A DNA stretch of 45,395 nt from Streptomyces sp. NRRL WC-3618 (GCF_001280005.1 NZ_LGDW01000460.1:1-45395); one strand, 5' to 3'; positions 32,045 through 41,843 are shown, counted from the first letter of the stretch. Program-made: numbers and translations. The notes: generated by a model not told the origin, from the letters alone.

Positions 32045-32422
32045 TCAGCAGTCCGGGACTCCGGCGATCTTCTGGCCTCCCCGGATGTACAGGTTGTTCA
32101 CCCAGGCGAGGTCGCTGCCCGAGAACTCCATGACAGCGGTCCACCAGTTGTTGGTGCCGACGGCCGGGTCGCTCACGGTCTGGCCCTGCTTCTGGCACAG
32201 GGCGTCTGCCGACCACTGCGAACGGACCGCGAGCCGCGGGGAGTCGGTGGTCGGCTGCTGGCGCAGGTTGACGTCGGTGGCCCAGATGTAGACGTCGGTG
32301 AGGGTCGGGTCGCCCTGGTTGGCAACGGCGGCCGGGGCCGCCTGGGCCGTGGTGGCGAGGCCGCCGACGGTGAGAGCGGTCACCGCGAGCCCCATGGCGG
32401 CACGGCTGATCAGTCGCTTCAT
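32045..32422 (-). CDS. Small secreted SH3-like protein A
   Basis: 125 residues: signal peptide MKRLISRAAMGLAVTALTVG (cleavage near AQA-A), then one domain, VYIWATDVNLRQQPTTDSPR, ALCQKQGQTVSDPAVGTNNW, WTAVMEFSGSDLAWVNNLYI, ending RGGQKIAGVPDC. The VNLR start, the central Cys, the NxWW turn and the final PxC match the SH3-like tail of the 30060 protein and the protein at 32731. Bacterial SH3 domains bind cell-wall peptides or other surface ligands. The two Cys may form a disulfide. ATG 32422 is chosen for the signal peptide and GGGGGA upstream; a TTG at 32437 is the alternative. Confidence 0.8.
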   Translation of the reverse strand: MKRLISRAAMGLAVTALTVGGLATTAQAAPAAVANQGDPTLTDVYIWATDVNLRQQPTTDSPRLAVRSQWSADALCQKQGQTVSDPAVGTNNWWTAVMEFSGSDLAWVNNLYIRGGQKIAGVPDC

Positions 32423-32522
32423 GTGTCTGTCCCCCAAGGACGAGAATGAGGATGGCGTGGCCGGAAGCAGTCCTGTTCCGGGCCCGCAGCGCCCGGAGAC
32501 GGGCTGCTTGCCGACGTCCAGA

Positions 32523-32566
32523 ACTGTAGGGAGACCGTGATCCGCACGGTCCTGACAACTGTCAGG
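32523..32566 (-). promoter_or_regulatory. Activator-type promoter of SH3-like protein A (site 3 of 4)
   Basis: The palindrome CCTGACAACTGTCAGG (32551-32566), here extended to 9-bp arms GGTCCTGAC/GTCAGGACC (32548-32569), is followed on the minus strand after 22 bp by TACAGT (32523-32528). Confidence 0.65.
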
Positions 32567-32608
32567 ACCAGCGCCGCGTCACCCACGCCCGCCCTCCCGC
32601 GACACCGT

Positions 32609-32671
32609 GCCCGAGAGGCCGTGGCCCCTGACGTCTGTCAGGGACCACGGCCTCTCGGGCCTGCCTAAGGT
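32609..32671 (+). promoter_or_regulatory. Activator-type promoter of SH3-like protein B within a long inverted repeat (site 4 of 4)
   Basis: CCTGACGTCTGTCAGG (32627-32642), then 23 bp, then TAAGGT (32666-32671). Here the palindrome is the centre of a much longer inverted repeat: 24-bp arms (32609-32632 and 32637-32660) with one mismatch. It lies upstream of the start of transcription, so it is not a terminator for either neighbour, both of which point away from it. Confidence 0.65.
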
Positions 32672-32730
32672 GCGAAGCGAGGAGTACGGGAGTCCACCCG
32701 CGCACCTCCCACCGCGTCGAAGGGAACGTC

Positions 32731-33120
32731 ATGCGCAAGACGACTGCGGCACTCGCCGCTGCCGGGGCACTCGCCCTCGTGGTCACCGCCTCTCAGAGCG
32801 CCGCGGCCGAGGGACACGGCCGCGGCTGGTACGGCGTGTGGGCGGACGGGGTCAACGTCCGCGATGTCACCGAGGACAGCTGCTTCCAGTCGCCGAGCAC
32901 TTCGAACTGCCCTGTCATGGGCCAGATCAATTCCTGGGACGAGGTGTTCGTGTACTGCCAGATTCCTGGCCAGTCAGTGGGCGGCAACCCGTACTGGGTG
33001 ATGGTCTCGCCACGAGGCTGGGACAAGTACGGGATCATTTCCAGCTACTACATCGAGAACAGCACCAACTGGATCGACGGCGTACGCGGTCCGGAAGGCT
33101 GCACCATGAGCGGTGGTTAG
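32731..33120 (+). CDS. Small secreted SH3-like protein B
   Basis: 129 residues: signal peptide MRKTTAALAAAGALALVVTA (cleavage near SAAA-E), then GWYGVWADGVNVRDVTEDSC, CPVMGQINSWDEVFVYCQIP, GNPYWVMVSPRGWDKYGIIS and SYYIENSTNWIDGVRGPEGC. The VNVR start, the YCQxxG-Q-V stretch, the W turn, the YIxx strand and the terminal Cys align with the SH3-like domains of the proteins at 30060 and 32045. It has four Cys, so two disulfides are possible. ATG 32731 follows AAGGGAA. Function unknown; probably acts at the cell surface together with its co-regulated neighbours. Confidence 0.78.
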   Translation: MRKTTAALAAAGALALVVTASQSAAAEGHGRGWYGVWADGVNVRDVTEDSCFQSPSTSNCPVMGQINSWDEVFVYCQIPGQSVGGNPYWVMVSPRGWDKYGIISSYYIENSTNWIDGVRGPEGCTMSGG

Positions 33121-33195
33121 CCGGACCGGGAGCCGATGGGGGCGCCCGCCGACCCGCCAGCCACCGGGCACCCCCCTTCCCCTGCACTCAGCCCC

Positions 33196-34893
<1,698 letters not shown>

Positions 34894-35008
34894 TCACGTC
34901 AATACTCGCGGCACCCTGCCGACTTCGGACCAGCTTCAGGCCGGGTTCAGCACGACCGAGCCGAGCCGAGCCGATCCCGACGCCCGGCCACCCGCCACCC
35001 GCCGCCGA

Positions 35009-35992
35009 TCAAGACGGCCGCTTCCGAAGCCGCCTGACCCCGACAAAGGCGACGACGAGCACGGCGACGGCGATGGCCCCGGTCTTCGCGTTCCCCTCCG
35101 CGCCCCCGGCTCCCTCGTTCCCCGAGGCCGAACTCCCTTTGCCACCAGGCGAGTCGGAGCCACCGGAGGCGCCGTACGAGGGAGCGTCCTCGGCCTTCAC
35201 CACGCTCTCGGCGCCCTCACTCCCGTACATGAGCTTGGACCCGTCACGGCTGTACGTGACCGACTCCCCCTGCCCCTGCAACGGCACGTCGAGCTCCCCC
35301 TGCCGCTTGAGCTTGCCGCCGTTCCAGGTGTAGGCGACGCCGCCGAAGTACCCGCGTACGGCCAACTGCCGCCCGTCGGGCGAGAAGGCGGCGTCGGTGG
35401 CCCACATGTCGACGGGGACGGTGGGCCGGAAGACGTTGGCGCCGGAGGAGGAGAGCTTGTCCGGGCCCACGTACAGATGCCCGCCGTCCTCCTGCTTGTC
35501 GATGATGTAGACGCGCCCGGTCTTGGGGTGCACCACGAGCGACTCGGCGTCGCGGGAACCGTCCGAGTACTTCACGACGTACTGCTTGGCGCGGATCGTC
35601 TGGTTCTTCAGCACCTTCGGCTCGGTGAGCCGGTAGATCCAGACGTAGTTCCAGGTCACGCCGTCGTTGTCGCCGATGTCGCCGACGTAGATCTGGTTGT
35701 TCGGCCCGATGGAGATGGCCTCGATGTCGCGGGGCTTGCCGACGCCCGTCATGGTGACGGTGGCGACGGTCCGCCCGGTCGCGCTGTCGATCGCGTACAG
35801 GAAGGCCCCGTCGTCACTGTCGTTGTGGGTCCAGTAGACGCCGGGGTGCTGCCGGGACGCGGCGAGGCCGCTGGACTCGGTGATCCGCGGATCCTTGATG
35901 GTGAAGTCCTGGTCACCATCGGCAGCGGAGGCGGGCGCGGCGAGCGCCCCGACGAGTAGGCCCCCGGCGAGGAGAGCGAGCGATCGGCGCAT
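35009..35992 (-). CDS. Membrane-anchored extracellular beta-propeller-like protein
   Basis: 327 residues: signal peptide MRRSLALLAGGLLVGALAAP (cleavage near ASA-A), a repetitive beta-rich domain, a Gly/Ser-rich stalk (about 270-300) and a C-terminal membrane helix with a basic end (TGAIAVAVLVVAFVGVRRLR). The outer domain shows propeller-type strands: ESSGLAASRQHPGVYWTHND, FLYAIDSATGRTVATVTMTG, DIEAISIGPNNQIYVGDIGD and SLVVHPKTGRVYIIDKQEDG. Such proteins bind ligands or metal on the cell surface; no enzyme motif is seen. There is no LPxTG, so it is held by the helix itself. GGAGG is very close to the ATG at 35992, but the signal peptide fixes the start. Confidence 0.8.
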   Translation of the reverse strand: MRRSLALLAGGLLVGALAAPASAADGDQDFTIKDPRITESSGLAASRQHPGVYWTHNDSDDGAFLYAIDSATGRTVATVTMTGVGKPRDIEAISIGPNNQIYVGDIGDNDGVTWNYVWIYRLTEPKVLKNQTIRAKQYVVKYSDGSRDAESLVVHPKTGRVYIIDKQEDGGHLYVGPDKLSSSGANVFRPTVPVDMWATDAAFSPDGRQLAVRGYFGGVAYTWNGGKLKRQGELDVPLQGQGESVTYSRDGSKLMYGSEGAESVVKAEDAPSYGASGGSDSPGGKGSSASGNEGAGGAEGNAKTGAIAVAVLVVAFVGVRRLRKRPS

Positions 35993-36170
35993 GCCCTCCA
36001 GCGTGCCATCCCGGCGCCCGATAGGAGGCTCGCGACCCTGATCGCCCACCGGATCGGCCGCCCCCCGCCCGCGCAACTGCCCACAACCCGCCCCACACCT
36101 GACACCGGGTGGCCCGACTCACACACCACTCCCGCCCCACGGCCCTCCCTCGATCCCTCATCATGAGCGG

Positions 36171-36854
36171 ATGCTCAGGTTGATGCCCGTAGGCGACTCC
36201 ATGACGATCGGCAGCGCCGGCGAACACACCTGGCGCTACCGGCTGTGGCAGCACCTGCGGGAGACGTACGGCGGCCCGTTCCGCATCGTCGGCCCGCGCG
36301 AGGCGCTGTACGACAAGGCGACGGACACCCCGGACTCGTACGAGTACGCCGACCCGGACTTCCCCCGCGCCCACCTGGCCGGTTGGGGCGAGGGCTGGCA
36401 CCACCTGACCCCGCTGATCGCGGACGCGGTACGCGCCCACAAGCCGGACGTCCTCCTGGTCTCCCTGGGCCTGATCGACCTCGGCTTCTACACGGACGCG
36501 GAACAGACGGCGGAGAACGCGCGCACGTTCATCGCCGAGGCGCGGGCGTCCAACCCGCGCATCGCCATGGCCCTGCTCCCGGTGATCCCGAACGTCCGCG
36601 CGGAAACAGACGCGCCCTTCGCCGCCCAGGTCACCCGCTTCAACGAACTCCTGGCGAAGACGGCAGCCGACCTCGACGAGCCCCGCTCCCCCCTCCTCCT
36701 GACGTCACCCCCACCCTCGTACGACATCCACCACGACACGTACGACGGCACGCATCCGAACGCGAGCGGCGAGCACAAGATCGCGGGGGCGTTCGCGGAT
36801 TCCCTGTACGAGGCGTGGGATCTGGGGGAACGGTACGGGGCCGGCAGCGGCTGA
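36171..36854 (+). CDS. SGNH/GDSL hydrolase
   Basis: 227 residues, no signal peptide. Block I is LMPVGDSMTIG (Ser nucleophile near 10), block V DGTHPNASGEHKIA (Asp-x-x-His near 195). Between them PDVLLVSLGLIDLGFYTDAE stands where other members have GxND; here the Asn is replaced (GLIDLG), which may weaken the oxyanion hole. Family members remove acyl groups from lipids or sugars; the substrate is unknown. It is transcribed away from the propeller gene and converges on the reductase gene at 36873, 18 bp away. Confidence 0.88.
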   Translation: MLRLMPVGDSMTIGSAGEHTWRYRLWQHLRETYGGPFRIVGPREALYDKATDTPDSYEYADPDFPRAHLAGWGEGWHHLTPLIADAVRAHKPDVLLVSLGLIDLGFYTDAEQTAENARTFIAEARASNPRIAMALLPVIPNVRAETDAPFAAQVTRFNELLAKTAADLDEPRSPLLLTSPPPSYDIHHDTYDGTHPNASGEHKIAGAFADSLYEAWDLGERYGAGSG

Positions 36855-36872
36855 CCGAGGAGGCGGCCGACG

Positions 36873-37499
36873 TCAGGCGGGCGTCACGAAGCGGTATTTC
36901 AGGTGGGTGGCGAGGGGAGTGTCGATGACCCTGACCTTTTCCAGGGTCCCCGGCCCGGCGCCCAGCTCCCCGAAGAGGCGCAGGCCGTCCCCGAGGAGCG
37001 CGGGTACGACGTGCAGTTGCAGTTCGTCGATGAGGCCCTCCCCGAGGTACTGACGCACGGTGCTCGCCCCGCCCGCGATGTCGACGTTCCTGCCCCCGGC
37101 CGCCTCCTTCGCCCGCTTGAGGGCGCTGTGGATGCCGTCGGTGACGAAGGTGAAGGTGGTGCCGCCCTCCTTGACCAGGGTGGGCCGGGGGCGGTTCGTG
37201 AGCACGAAGACCGGGGTCCGGAACGGGGGGTTGTCGCCCCAGAACGCCTCGCCGGTGTCGTACATCATCCGGCCCATGACCACCGCACCGGTGGCGTCGA
37301 ACCACTCGGCCATCAGCTCGGAGTCGCGGTTGTCCTCCCCGCCGGTCATGCCCTGGCGCTCCCGCCAGCTCGCGAGGTTGTGGATCCACTCGAAGAGCGG
37401 CTCGGCGCCGTCCCCGCCCGGGTTGTCGAGGGTGACATCGGTGCCGGCGATGTAGCCGTCGAGGGAGATGGCCAGGTCCGCGGTCACGGTCACGGTCAT
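36873..37499 (-). CDS. Dihydrofolate-reductase-like (RibD C-terminal) protein
   Basis: 208 residues: TVTADLAISLDGYIAGTDVT at the N-terminus, GAVVMGRMMYDTGEAFWGDN, PVFVLTNRPRPTLVKEGGTT, TFVTDGIHSALKRAKEAAGG, VDIAGGASTVRQYLGEGLID and ELQLHVVPALLGDGLRLFGE. This is the RibD C-terminal/DHFR-like reductase fold (YyaP/YwjB type), NADPH-dependent by family, with unknown substrate. AGGAG precedes the ATG at 37499. Single gene; a shared 270-bp gap separates it from the divergent CMD gene. Confidence 0.92.
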   Translation of the reverse strand: MTVTVTADLAISLDGYIAGTDVTLDNPGGDGAEPLFEWIHNLASWRERQGMTGGEDNRDSELMAEWFDATGAVVMGRMMYDTGEAFWGDNPPFRTPVFVLTNRPRPTLVKEGGTTFTFVTDGIHSALKRAKEAAGGRNVDIAGGASTVRQYLGEGLIDELQLHVVPALLGDGLRLFGELGAGPGTLEKVRVIDTPLATHLKYRFVTPA

Positions 37500-37767
37500 G
37501 GGGGTGTGCTCCTGAGGTGTTGAGGCCTTGAGGCCTGGGAGGCGCGGGCGGGCGGGAGTGCTTCGTTCACTCCCACGTCGATCGGGAACCCACGCATTCG
37601 ACACCCCGGCGGCACCACCTCAGCCCACGCCCCTCGGTGAGACCCACGTCACATTCGCCCAGGCGTGTCACATCCCACCGCTCCGTCACGTCATTCGTGT
37701 GTACCGCCCGACAGGGCAGCACCACAGCAGAACCAGAGCAGCTTCAAAGACGACGGAGGAGCCCATC

Positions 37768-38241
37768 ATGGAAGCCCGTTTGAACCTCTTCGCCAGCCCC
37801 ATCGCCGCCAAGGCCACGAAGCACCTCGTCGCGGCAGGAAAGGCGGTCCCCGACTCGGTCCTGCCGCTCGCGACACAGGAACTGGTGCGGCTGCGGGCCA
37901 GCCAGATCAACGGCTGCGGTTTCTGCACCGACATGCACACCAAGGACGCCGCCGCCGCGGGAGAGACCGCGCAGCGCCTGCACCTGGTCGCCGCCTGGCG
38001 CGAGGCCAAGGTCTTCACCGACGCCGAGCGCGCCGCGCTGGAGCTGACGGAGCAGGGCACCCGTATCGCGGACGCGGCCGGCGGCGTCACGGACGAGGCC
38101 TGGGCGAACGCCGCCAAGTACTACGACGAGGAGCAGCTCACCGCGCTGGTCCTCACCATCACCCTCATCAACGCCTTCAACCGCATGAACGTCATCGTCC
38201 AGCAGCCCGCCGGCGACTACGAGCCCGGCATGTTCGGCTAG
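37768..38241 (+). CDS. Carboxymuconolactone decarboxylase (AhpD-like) family protein
   Basis: 157 residues. LATQELVRLRASQINGCGFC carries the paired cysteines (GCGFCTDMH: CxxC followed by His) of the AhpD-like peroxidase/alkylhydroperoxidase core; AAWREAKVFTDAERAALELT and ALVLTITLINAFNRMNV complete the fold. Members reduce peroxides or shuttle thiol electrons, and often respond to oxidative stress. GGAGG stands before ATG 37768. The 270-bp upstream gap shows no clear ECF-type promoter to me. A hairpin terminator follows at 38249. Confidence 0.92.
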   Translation: MEARLNLFASPIAAKATKHLVAAGKAVPDSVLPLATQELVRLRASQINGCGFCTDMHTKDAAAAGETAQRLHLVAAWREAKVFTDAERAALELTEQGTRIADAAGGVTDEAWANAAKYYDEEQLTALVLTITLINAFNRMNVIVQQPAGDYEPGMFG

Positions 38242-38248
38242 GCCTGTG

Positions 38249-38274
38249 GGAGAAGCCCCCGCGGGGGCTTCTCC
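38249..38274 (+). terminator. Hairpin terminator after the CMD gene
   Basis: 12-bp arms GGAGAAGCCCCC and GGGGGCTTCTCC (38249-38260, 38263-38274), 8 bp after the stop. Confidence 0.8.
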
Positions 38275-38442
38275 GCCCGTCCCGTATGTGTCACCGCTCG
38301 CGTGGATATTCACCAAGTCGCGCAAATTGGGCGCCTATTGCTCCATTTCATCCCTGCAAATCGGTTGACAGCCAGGGGTGGAATGTCGGACGTTCAGCCG
38401 TGACCCACCGATGCGCGACCGGGCCGGAGAGATGCCACGCAG

Positions 38443-39507
38443 ATGACTTTAAGAGGCAGTAACCGGAAGCTGGGCGCGACCGGGAACAAGGTGCCCGACG
38501 TCCCCGTGAAGAGCGTCTCGGAGCAGGTGCACATCGCAGGGCGGGTCAAGGACCTGGGGACGACGGTGCAGTTCAGCTGGCCCGGCGTGTACTTCGAGGG
38601 CCGCTTCCGCGGGACCGGCCTCGGGGTGGTCCTCGACTGCGCCGCCGCCGACTACGACGTCCAGGTCGACGGGGTCACCGTCGCCACCCTGGTCACACCC
38701 GGCGACACCACGCACTGGATCGACGGCCTGCGGGACGGCGAGCACACGGTCCGGGTCGTCAAACGCAACGACACCCCGGGCGACACCAGCACGTTCGGAG
38801 GCCTCGTCGCCGCGCCCGGGGGCGCCGTACTGAGCAAGCCGGCGGCCCGGGACCGCCAGATCGAGTTCATCGGGGACTCCATCACGGTGGGCTACGGCAA
38901 TGTCTCGGGCACCCGCGAGTGCGATCCGGAGCAGCTCAGGCGGAACACCAACGCCGACGTGAGCCACGGCGCCCTCACCGCCCGGCGGCTGGACGCCGAT
39001 TACCAGATCAACGGCTTCTCCGGCCTCGGCATGGTGCGCAACGTCGCCGGCATATCCCCGGACGTCACGTACCGGACCTACTACGACCGCGCCCTGCTGA
39101 ACGTGGACGGCGACGTCTGGCAGAACCCGGGGACGTGGCAGCCCCAGATCGTGGTGGTCAACCTCGGCGCAAACGACTTCTCCGACCTCGCCCCCGGTGA
39201 GGCGTGGACGCCCGACAGCCTCGCGACCGCCTTCCGCACCGCCTACGACGAGTTCCTCCGGAAATTGCGTACGCGCTACGGCGCCGGCACCACCCTCGTG
39301 GCCGTGGGCTTCGACGGCAACGCCGAGCACGTGCGGCAGGTGGTCGAGGCGCGCAACGACGCCGACGACAGCGGGGTCCACTACTGGTTCCTCGATCAGG
39401 CCGGCCTGGACTTCCTCGGATGTGACCGGCACACCTCGGCTCAGGACGACCGGGTGATCGCCGACCGGCTTGCCCCGTTCCTCAGCGGCCTGCCGACGGG
39501 ATGGTGA
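38443..39507 (+). CDS. CE2-like SGNH esterase, bldA-type TTA codon at position 3
   Basis: 354 residues: an N-terminal jelly-roll-like domain (about 25-130, GVYFEGRFRGTGLGVVLDCA, YDVQVDGVTVATLV) and a C-terminal SGNH domain with QIEFIGDSITVGYGNVSG (Ser146), VVVNLGANDFSDLA (Asn block) and CDRHTSAQDDRVIAD (His near 330). The layout is that of carbohydrate esterase family 2, which removes acetyl groups from xylan or glucomannan. These are usually exported, yet no signal peptide is visible here. The third codon is TTA (38449), so translation may wait for the bldA tRNA. GGAGAG is 11 bases before the ATG, a long spacing, so a different start is possible. Confidence 0.85.
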   Translation: MTLRGSNRKLGATGNKVPDVPVKSVSEQVHIAGRVKDLGTTVQFSWPGVYFEGRFRGTGLGVVLDCAAADYDVQVDGVTVATLVTPGDTTHWIDGLRDGEHTVRVVKRNDTPGDTSTFGGLVAAPGGAVLSKPAARDRQIEFIGDSITVGYGNVSGTRECDPEQLRRNTNADVSHGALTARRLDADYQINGFSGLGMVRNVAGISPDVTYRTYYDRALLNVDGDVWQNPGTWQPQIVVVNLGANDFSDLAPGEAWTPDSLATAFRTAYDEFLRKLRTRYGAGTTLVAVGFDGNAEHVRQVVEARNDADDSGVHYWFLDQAGLDFLGCDRHTSAQDDRVIADRLAPFLSGLPTGW

Positions 39508-39617
39508 GGGACATGACCACCCGTGAACGCTCCCAGGTGATCAGCCCGACTCGTCCGTAGACCCGCCCGTGGACCGTCTGCCACGGGCCGTACGGCCCGG
39601 CTCCGACACATGCGGTT

Positions 39618-39642
39618 GCCGCCCGGCAGACGGCCGGGCGGC
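39618..39642. terminator. Hairpin terminator between convergent genes
   Basis: GCCGCCCGGC (39618-39627) pairs with GCCGGGCGGC (39633-39642) over a 5-base loop, between the CE2-like esterase and the SnoaL-type gene. Confidence 0.7.
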
Positions 39643-39691
39643 CCCGTTCACTCACCACAACCGCGTGCTCGCCTCAGCGCATCCGGAGCAC

Positions 39692-40639
39692 TCAGAACAT
39701 CGTGTTGTCGTTGGCCGAGGTGGCCGGCACGTCCTGAAGTACGTCCCAGTGCTCGACGATCTTCCCGTTGCGCACCCGGAACAGGTCCACGACGGCCTGC
39801 CCGCGCTCGCCGGGCGCGTTCACGTAGTGGCTGTGAACGGCGACCAGATCCCCTTCCGCCACCACCCGCTTGACGGAGACGGCCAGCTCCGGGAACGCCC
39901 GGAAGTACCCCCCGAGCCCCTCCCGCGCGCCGGCCACGCCGTCCGCGATGGTGGGATTGTGCTGGTGGTACTCGGGCCCCCAGTACCTGTCGAGCGCCGA
40001 CACATCCTTGTCGACGATGAGCTGGTCGAACGCCTTGGTCACGAGCTTCTTGTTGTAGGCGGTGAGCCACCGCGCCCCCGGCTGCCCGGTCTGCGGCCGG
40101 CTGACCGTCGAGAACATGTCGTTGCCGTTGGCGCTGGTGTCCGGCACGTTCTGCCCGGTGTCCCAGTGCTCGGCGATCTTCCCGCCCCGGAACCGGAAGA
40201 TGTCGAAGACGGCGGAGCCCCGGCTGCCCGGCGTCAGTACGACGTTGGAGTGCAGGAGGACGAGGTCGCCCTCGGAGATGACCCGCTTGACGTCGTACTT
40301 CGCCTGGGGAAACTGCTGGTGCACCCCGACGCCCAGGTTCTTCAGCGTCTCGGAGCCGTCGGCCGCGAAGGGGTTGTGCTGGATGTAGTCCGTCCGCACG
40401 AACCTGTCCACGATCGCGGTGTCACCGCGCTCGAACACGCCTTTGAGGACGCGTACGGAGACGTCCTTCTGGTAGTCGAGCCGGGCACCGTCGCCGACAC
40501 ACCCGTCACCGCCGTAGCCGCCGGCGTGGTGCCCACCGGCGGACGGCGAGGCGACGGCGGGCACGGTCGCGGCGCCCAGCAGGGCGGACGCGGCGAGGGT
40601 GGCGACGAGGATACGGCGGGCGGGCATGTGGGGGGTCAC
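39692..40639 (-). CDS. Secreted protein with two SnoaL-like domains
   Basis: 315 residues: signal peptide MPARRILVATLAASALLGAA (after a four-codon lead; cleavage near VAS-P) and two NTF2/SnoaL-like domains in tandem, about 55-175 and 190-305. The repeats show matching stretches: DTAIVDRFVRTDYIQHNPFA and DVSALDRYWGPEYHQHNPTI; then RVISEGDLVLLHSNVVL and RVVAEGDLVAVHSHYVN; then GGKIAEHWDTGQNVPDTSAN and NGKIVEHWDVLQDVPATSAN. The gene arose by internal duplication. SnoaL-like exported proteins have unknown roles; the polyketide cyclases of the family are single-domain and cytoplasmic. The start is the GTG at 40639 (GAGGGA upstream) or the ATG at 40627. Confidence 0.87.
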   Translation of the reverse strand: MTPHMPARRILVATLAASALLGAATVPAVASPSAGGHHAGGYGGDGCVGDGARLDYQKDVSVRVLKGVFERGDTAIVDRFVRTDYIQHNPFAADGSETLKNLGVGVHQQFPQAKYDVKRVISEGDLVLLHSNVVLTPGSRGSAVFDIFRFRGGKIAEHWDTGQNVPDTSANGNDMFSTVSRPQTGQPGARWLTAYNKKLVTKAFDQLIVDKDVSALDRYWGPEYHQHNPTIADGVAGAREGLGGYFRAFPELAVSVKRVVAEGDLVAVHSHYVNAPGERGQAVVDLFRVRNGKIVEHWDVLQDVPATSANDNTMF

Positions 40640-40709
40640 AGTGCTTGTCCCTCTCTCAGGAATCTCGAACAGGAATCTCGAAGCGAACGAACCTTGAATG
40701 GATCTTGAA

Positions 40710-40760
40710 ACTTAAAGCGAGTAACGCTGCGCTTAAGTAAGCACTAACCACAAGTTAGTG
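40710..40760. promoter_or_regulatory. Operator-like dyads between the SnoaL and aldo/keto reductase genes
   Basis: CACTAAC-CACAA-GTTAGTG (40742-40760) is a perfect 7-bp dyad. A looser one, ACTTAA...TTAAGT (40710-40715, 40733-40738), lies beside it in an AT-rich patch of the 211-bp divergent gap. Spacing fits a TetR- or MarR-like dimer. No regulator gene is adjacent. Confidence 0.45.
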
Positions 40761-40850
40761 TCAAGATCCGCCGCCCCATCCCAACCCCGCCAACCCAACT
40801 CACCCCGCCCGCTTGCCTAGAGCGCACTCCACGACGTTGGCTGAACCGTC

Positions 40851-41843
40851 ATGAAGTACACGCAGCTCGGACGCACAGGACTCAAGGTCAGCCGTCTCGT
40901 CCTGGGGACCATGAACTTCGGCCCCCAGACCGACGAGGCCGACAGCCACGCGATCATGGACGCGGCCCTGGAAAAGGGCATCAACTTCTTCGACACCGCC
41001 AACGTGTACGGCTGGGGCGACAACAAGGGCCGTACGGAATCGATCATCGGGAACTGGTTCGCCAAGGGCGGTGACCGCCGCGACAAGGTGGTCCTCGCCA
41101 CCAAGGTGTACGGCAACATGGCCGCCGAGGCCGACGCGTGGCCCAACCACGACAAGCTCTCCGCGCTGAACATCCGCCGCGCGGTGGACGCCTCGCTGAA
41201 GCGCCTCCAGACCGACCACATCGACGTGTACCAGTTCCACCACATCGACCGCTCGACTCCCTTCGAGGAGATCTGGCAGGCGATCGACGTGCTCGTACAG
41301 CAGGGAAAGATCCTCTACGCGGGATCCTCCAACTTCCCCGGCTACAAGATCGCCCAGGCCAACGAGACCGCCGCCCGGCGCGGCGGCACCATCGGGCTCG
41401 TCAGCGAGCAGTGCCTCTACAACCTCGCCGAGCGGCGCGCCGAGATGGAGGTCATCCCGGCCGCGCGGGAGTACGGGCTCGGGGTCATCCCCTGGTCGCC
41501 ACTCCAGGGCGGACTGCTCGGGGGCGTCATCAAGAAGGAGGTCCAGGGCGGCCGACGCGCGGGTGGCCGTACGGCCGACACCCTCGCCGACCCCGCCGCA
41601 CGCGCCCGGATCCAGTCGTACGAGGACCTGCTCGAGAAGCACGGCGTCGAGCCCGGCGAGGCCGCTCTCGCCTGGCTGCTCACCCGCCCCGGCGTGACCG
41701 GCCCGATCGTCGGCCCGCGCACCGCCGAGCAGCTTCAGTCGGCCGTACGGGCGTCCGAGCTGGAGCTGAGCGACGACCTGCTGGCCTCGCTCGACGAGAT
41801 CTTCCCGGGTCCCGGCCCGTCACCGGAGGCCTTCGCCTGGTGA
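40851..41843 (+). CDS. Aldo/keto reductase
   Basis: 330 residues, NADPH-dependent (beta/alpha)8 reductase. N-terminal MKYTQLGRTGLKVSRLVLGT, catalytic tetrad Asp48 and Tyr53 (FFDTANVYG), Lys85 (LATKVYG) and His130 (YQFHHID). Later YAGSSNFPGYKIAQA, WSPLQGGLLGG and the cofactor-binding VTGPIVGPRTAEQLQSAVRA are clear. It is of the YajO/Gre3-like general stress-type subgroup; the substrate is open. It stands alone, divergent from the SnoaL gene, with operator-like dyads upstream. Confidence 0.94.
   Translation: MKYTQLGRTGLKVSRLVLGTMNFGPQTDEADSHAIMDAALEKGINFFDTANVYGWGDNKGRTESIIGNWFAKGGDRRDKVVLATKVYGNMAAEADAWPNHDKLSALNIRRAVDASLKRLQTDHIDVYQFHHIDRSTPFEEIWQAIDVLVQQGKILYAGSSNFPGYKIAQANETAARRGGTIGLVSEQCLYNLAERRAEMEVIPAAREYGLGVIPWSPLQGGLLGGVIKKEVQGGRRAGGRTADTLADPAARARIQSYEDLLEKHGVEPGEAALAWLLTRPGVTGPIVGPRTAEQLQSAVRASELELSDDLLASLDEIFPGPGPSPEAFAW

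Noticed and set aside
32609..32660. Reading the long inverted repeat as a terminator
   Set aside because: Both flanking genes are transcribed away from it and it contains the activator-type operator, so it lies upstream of both.
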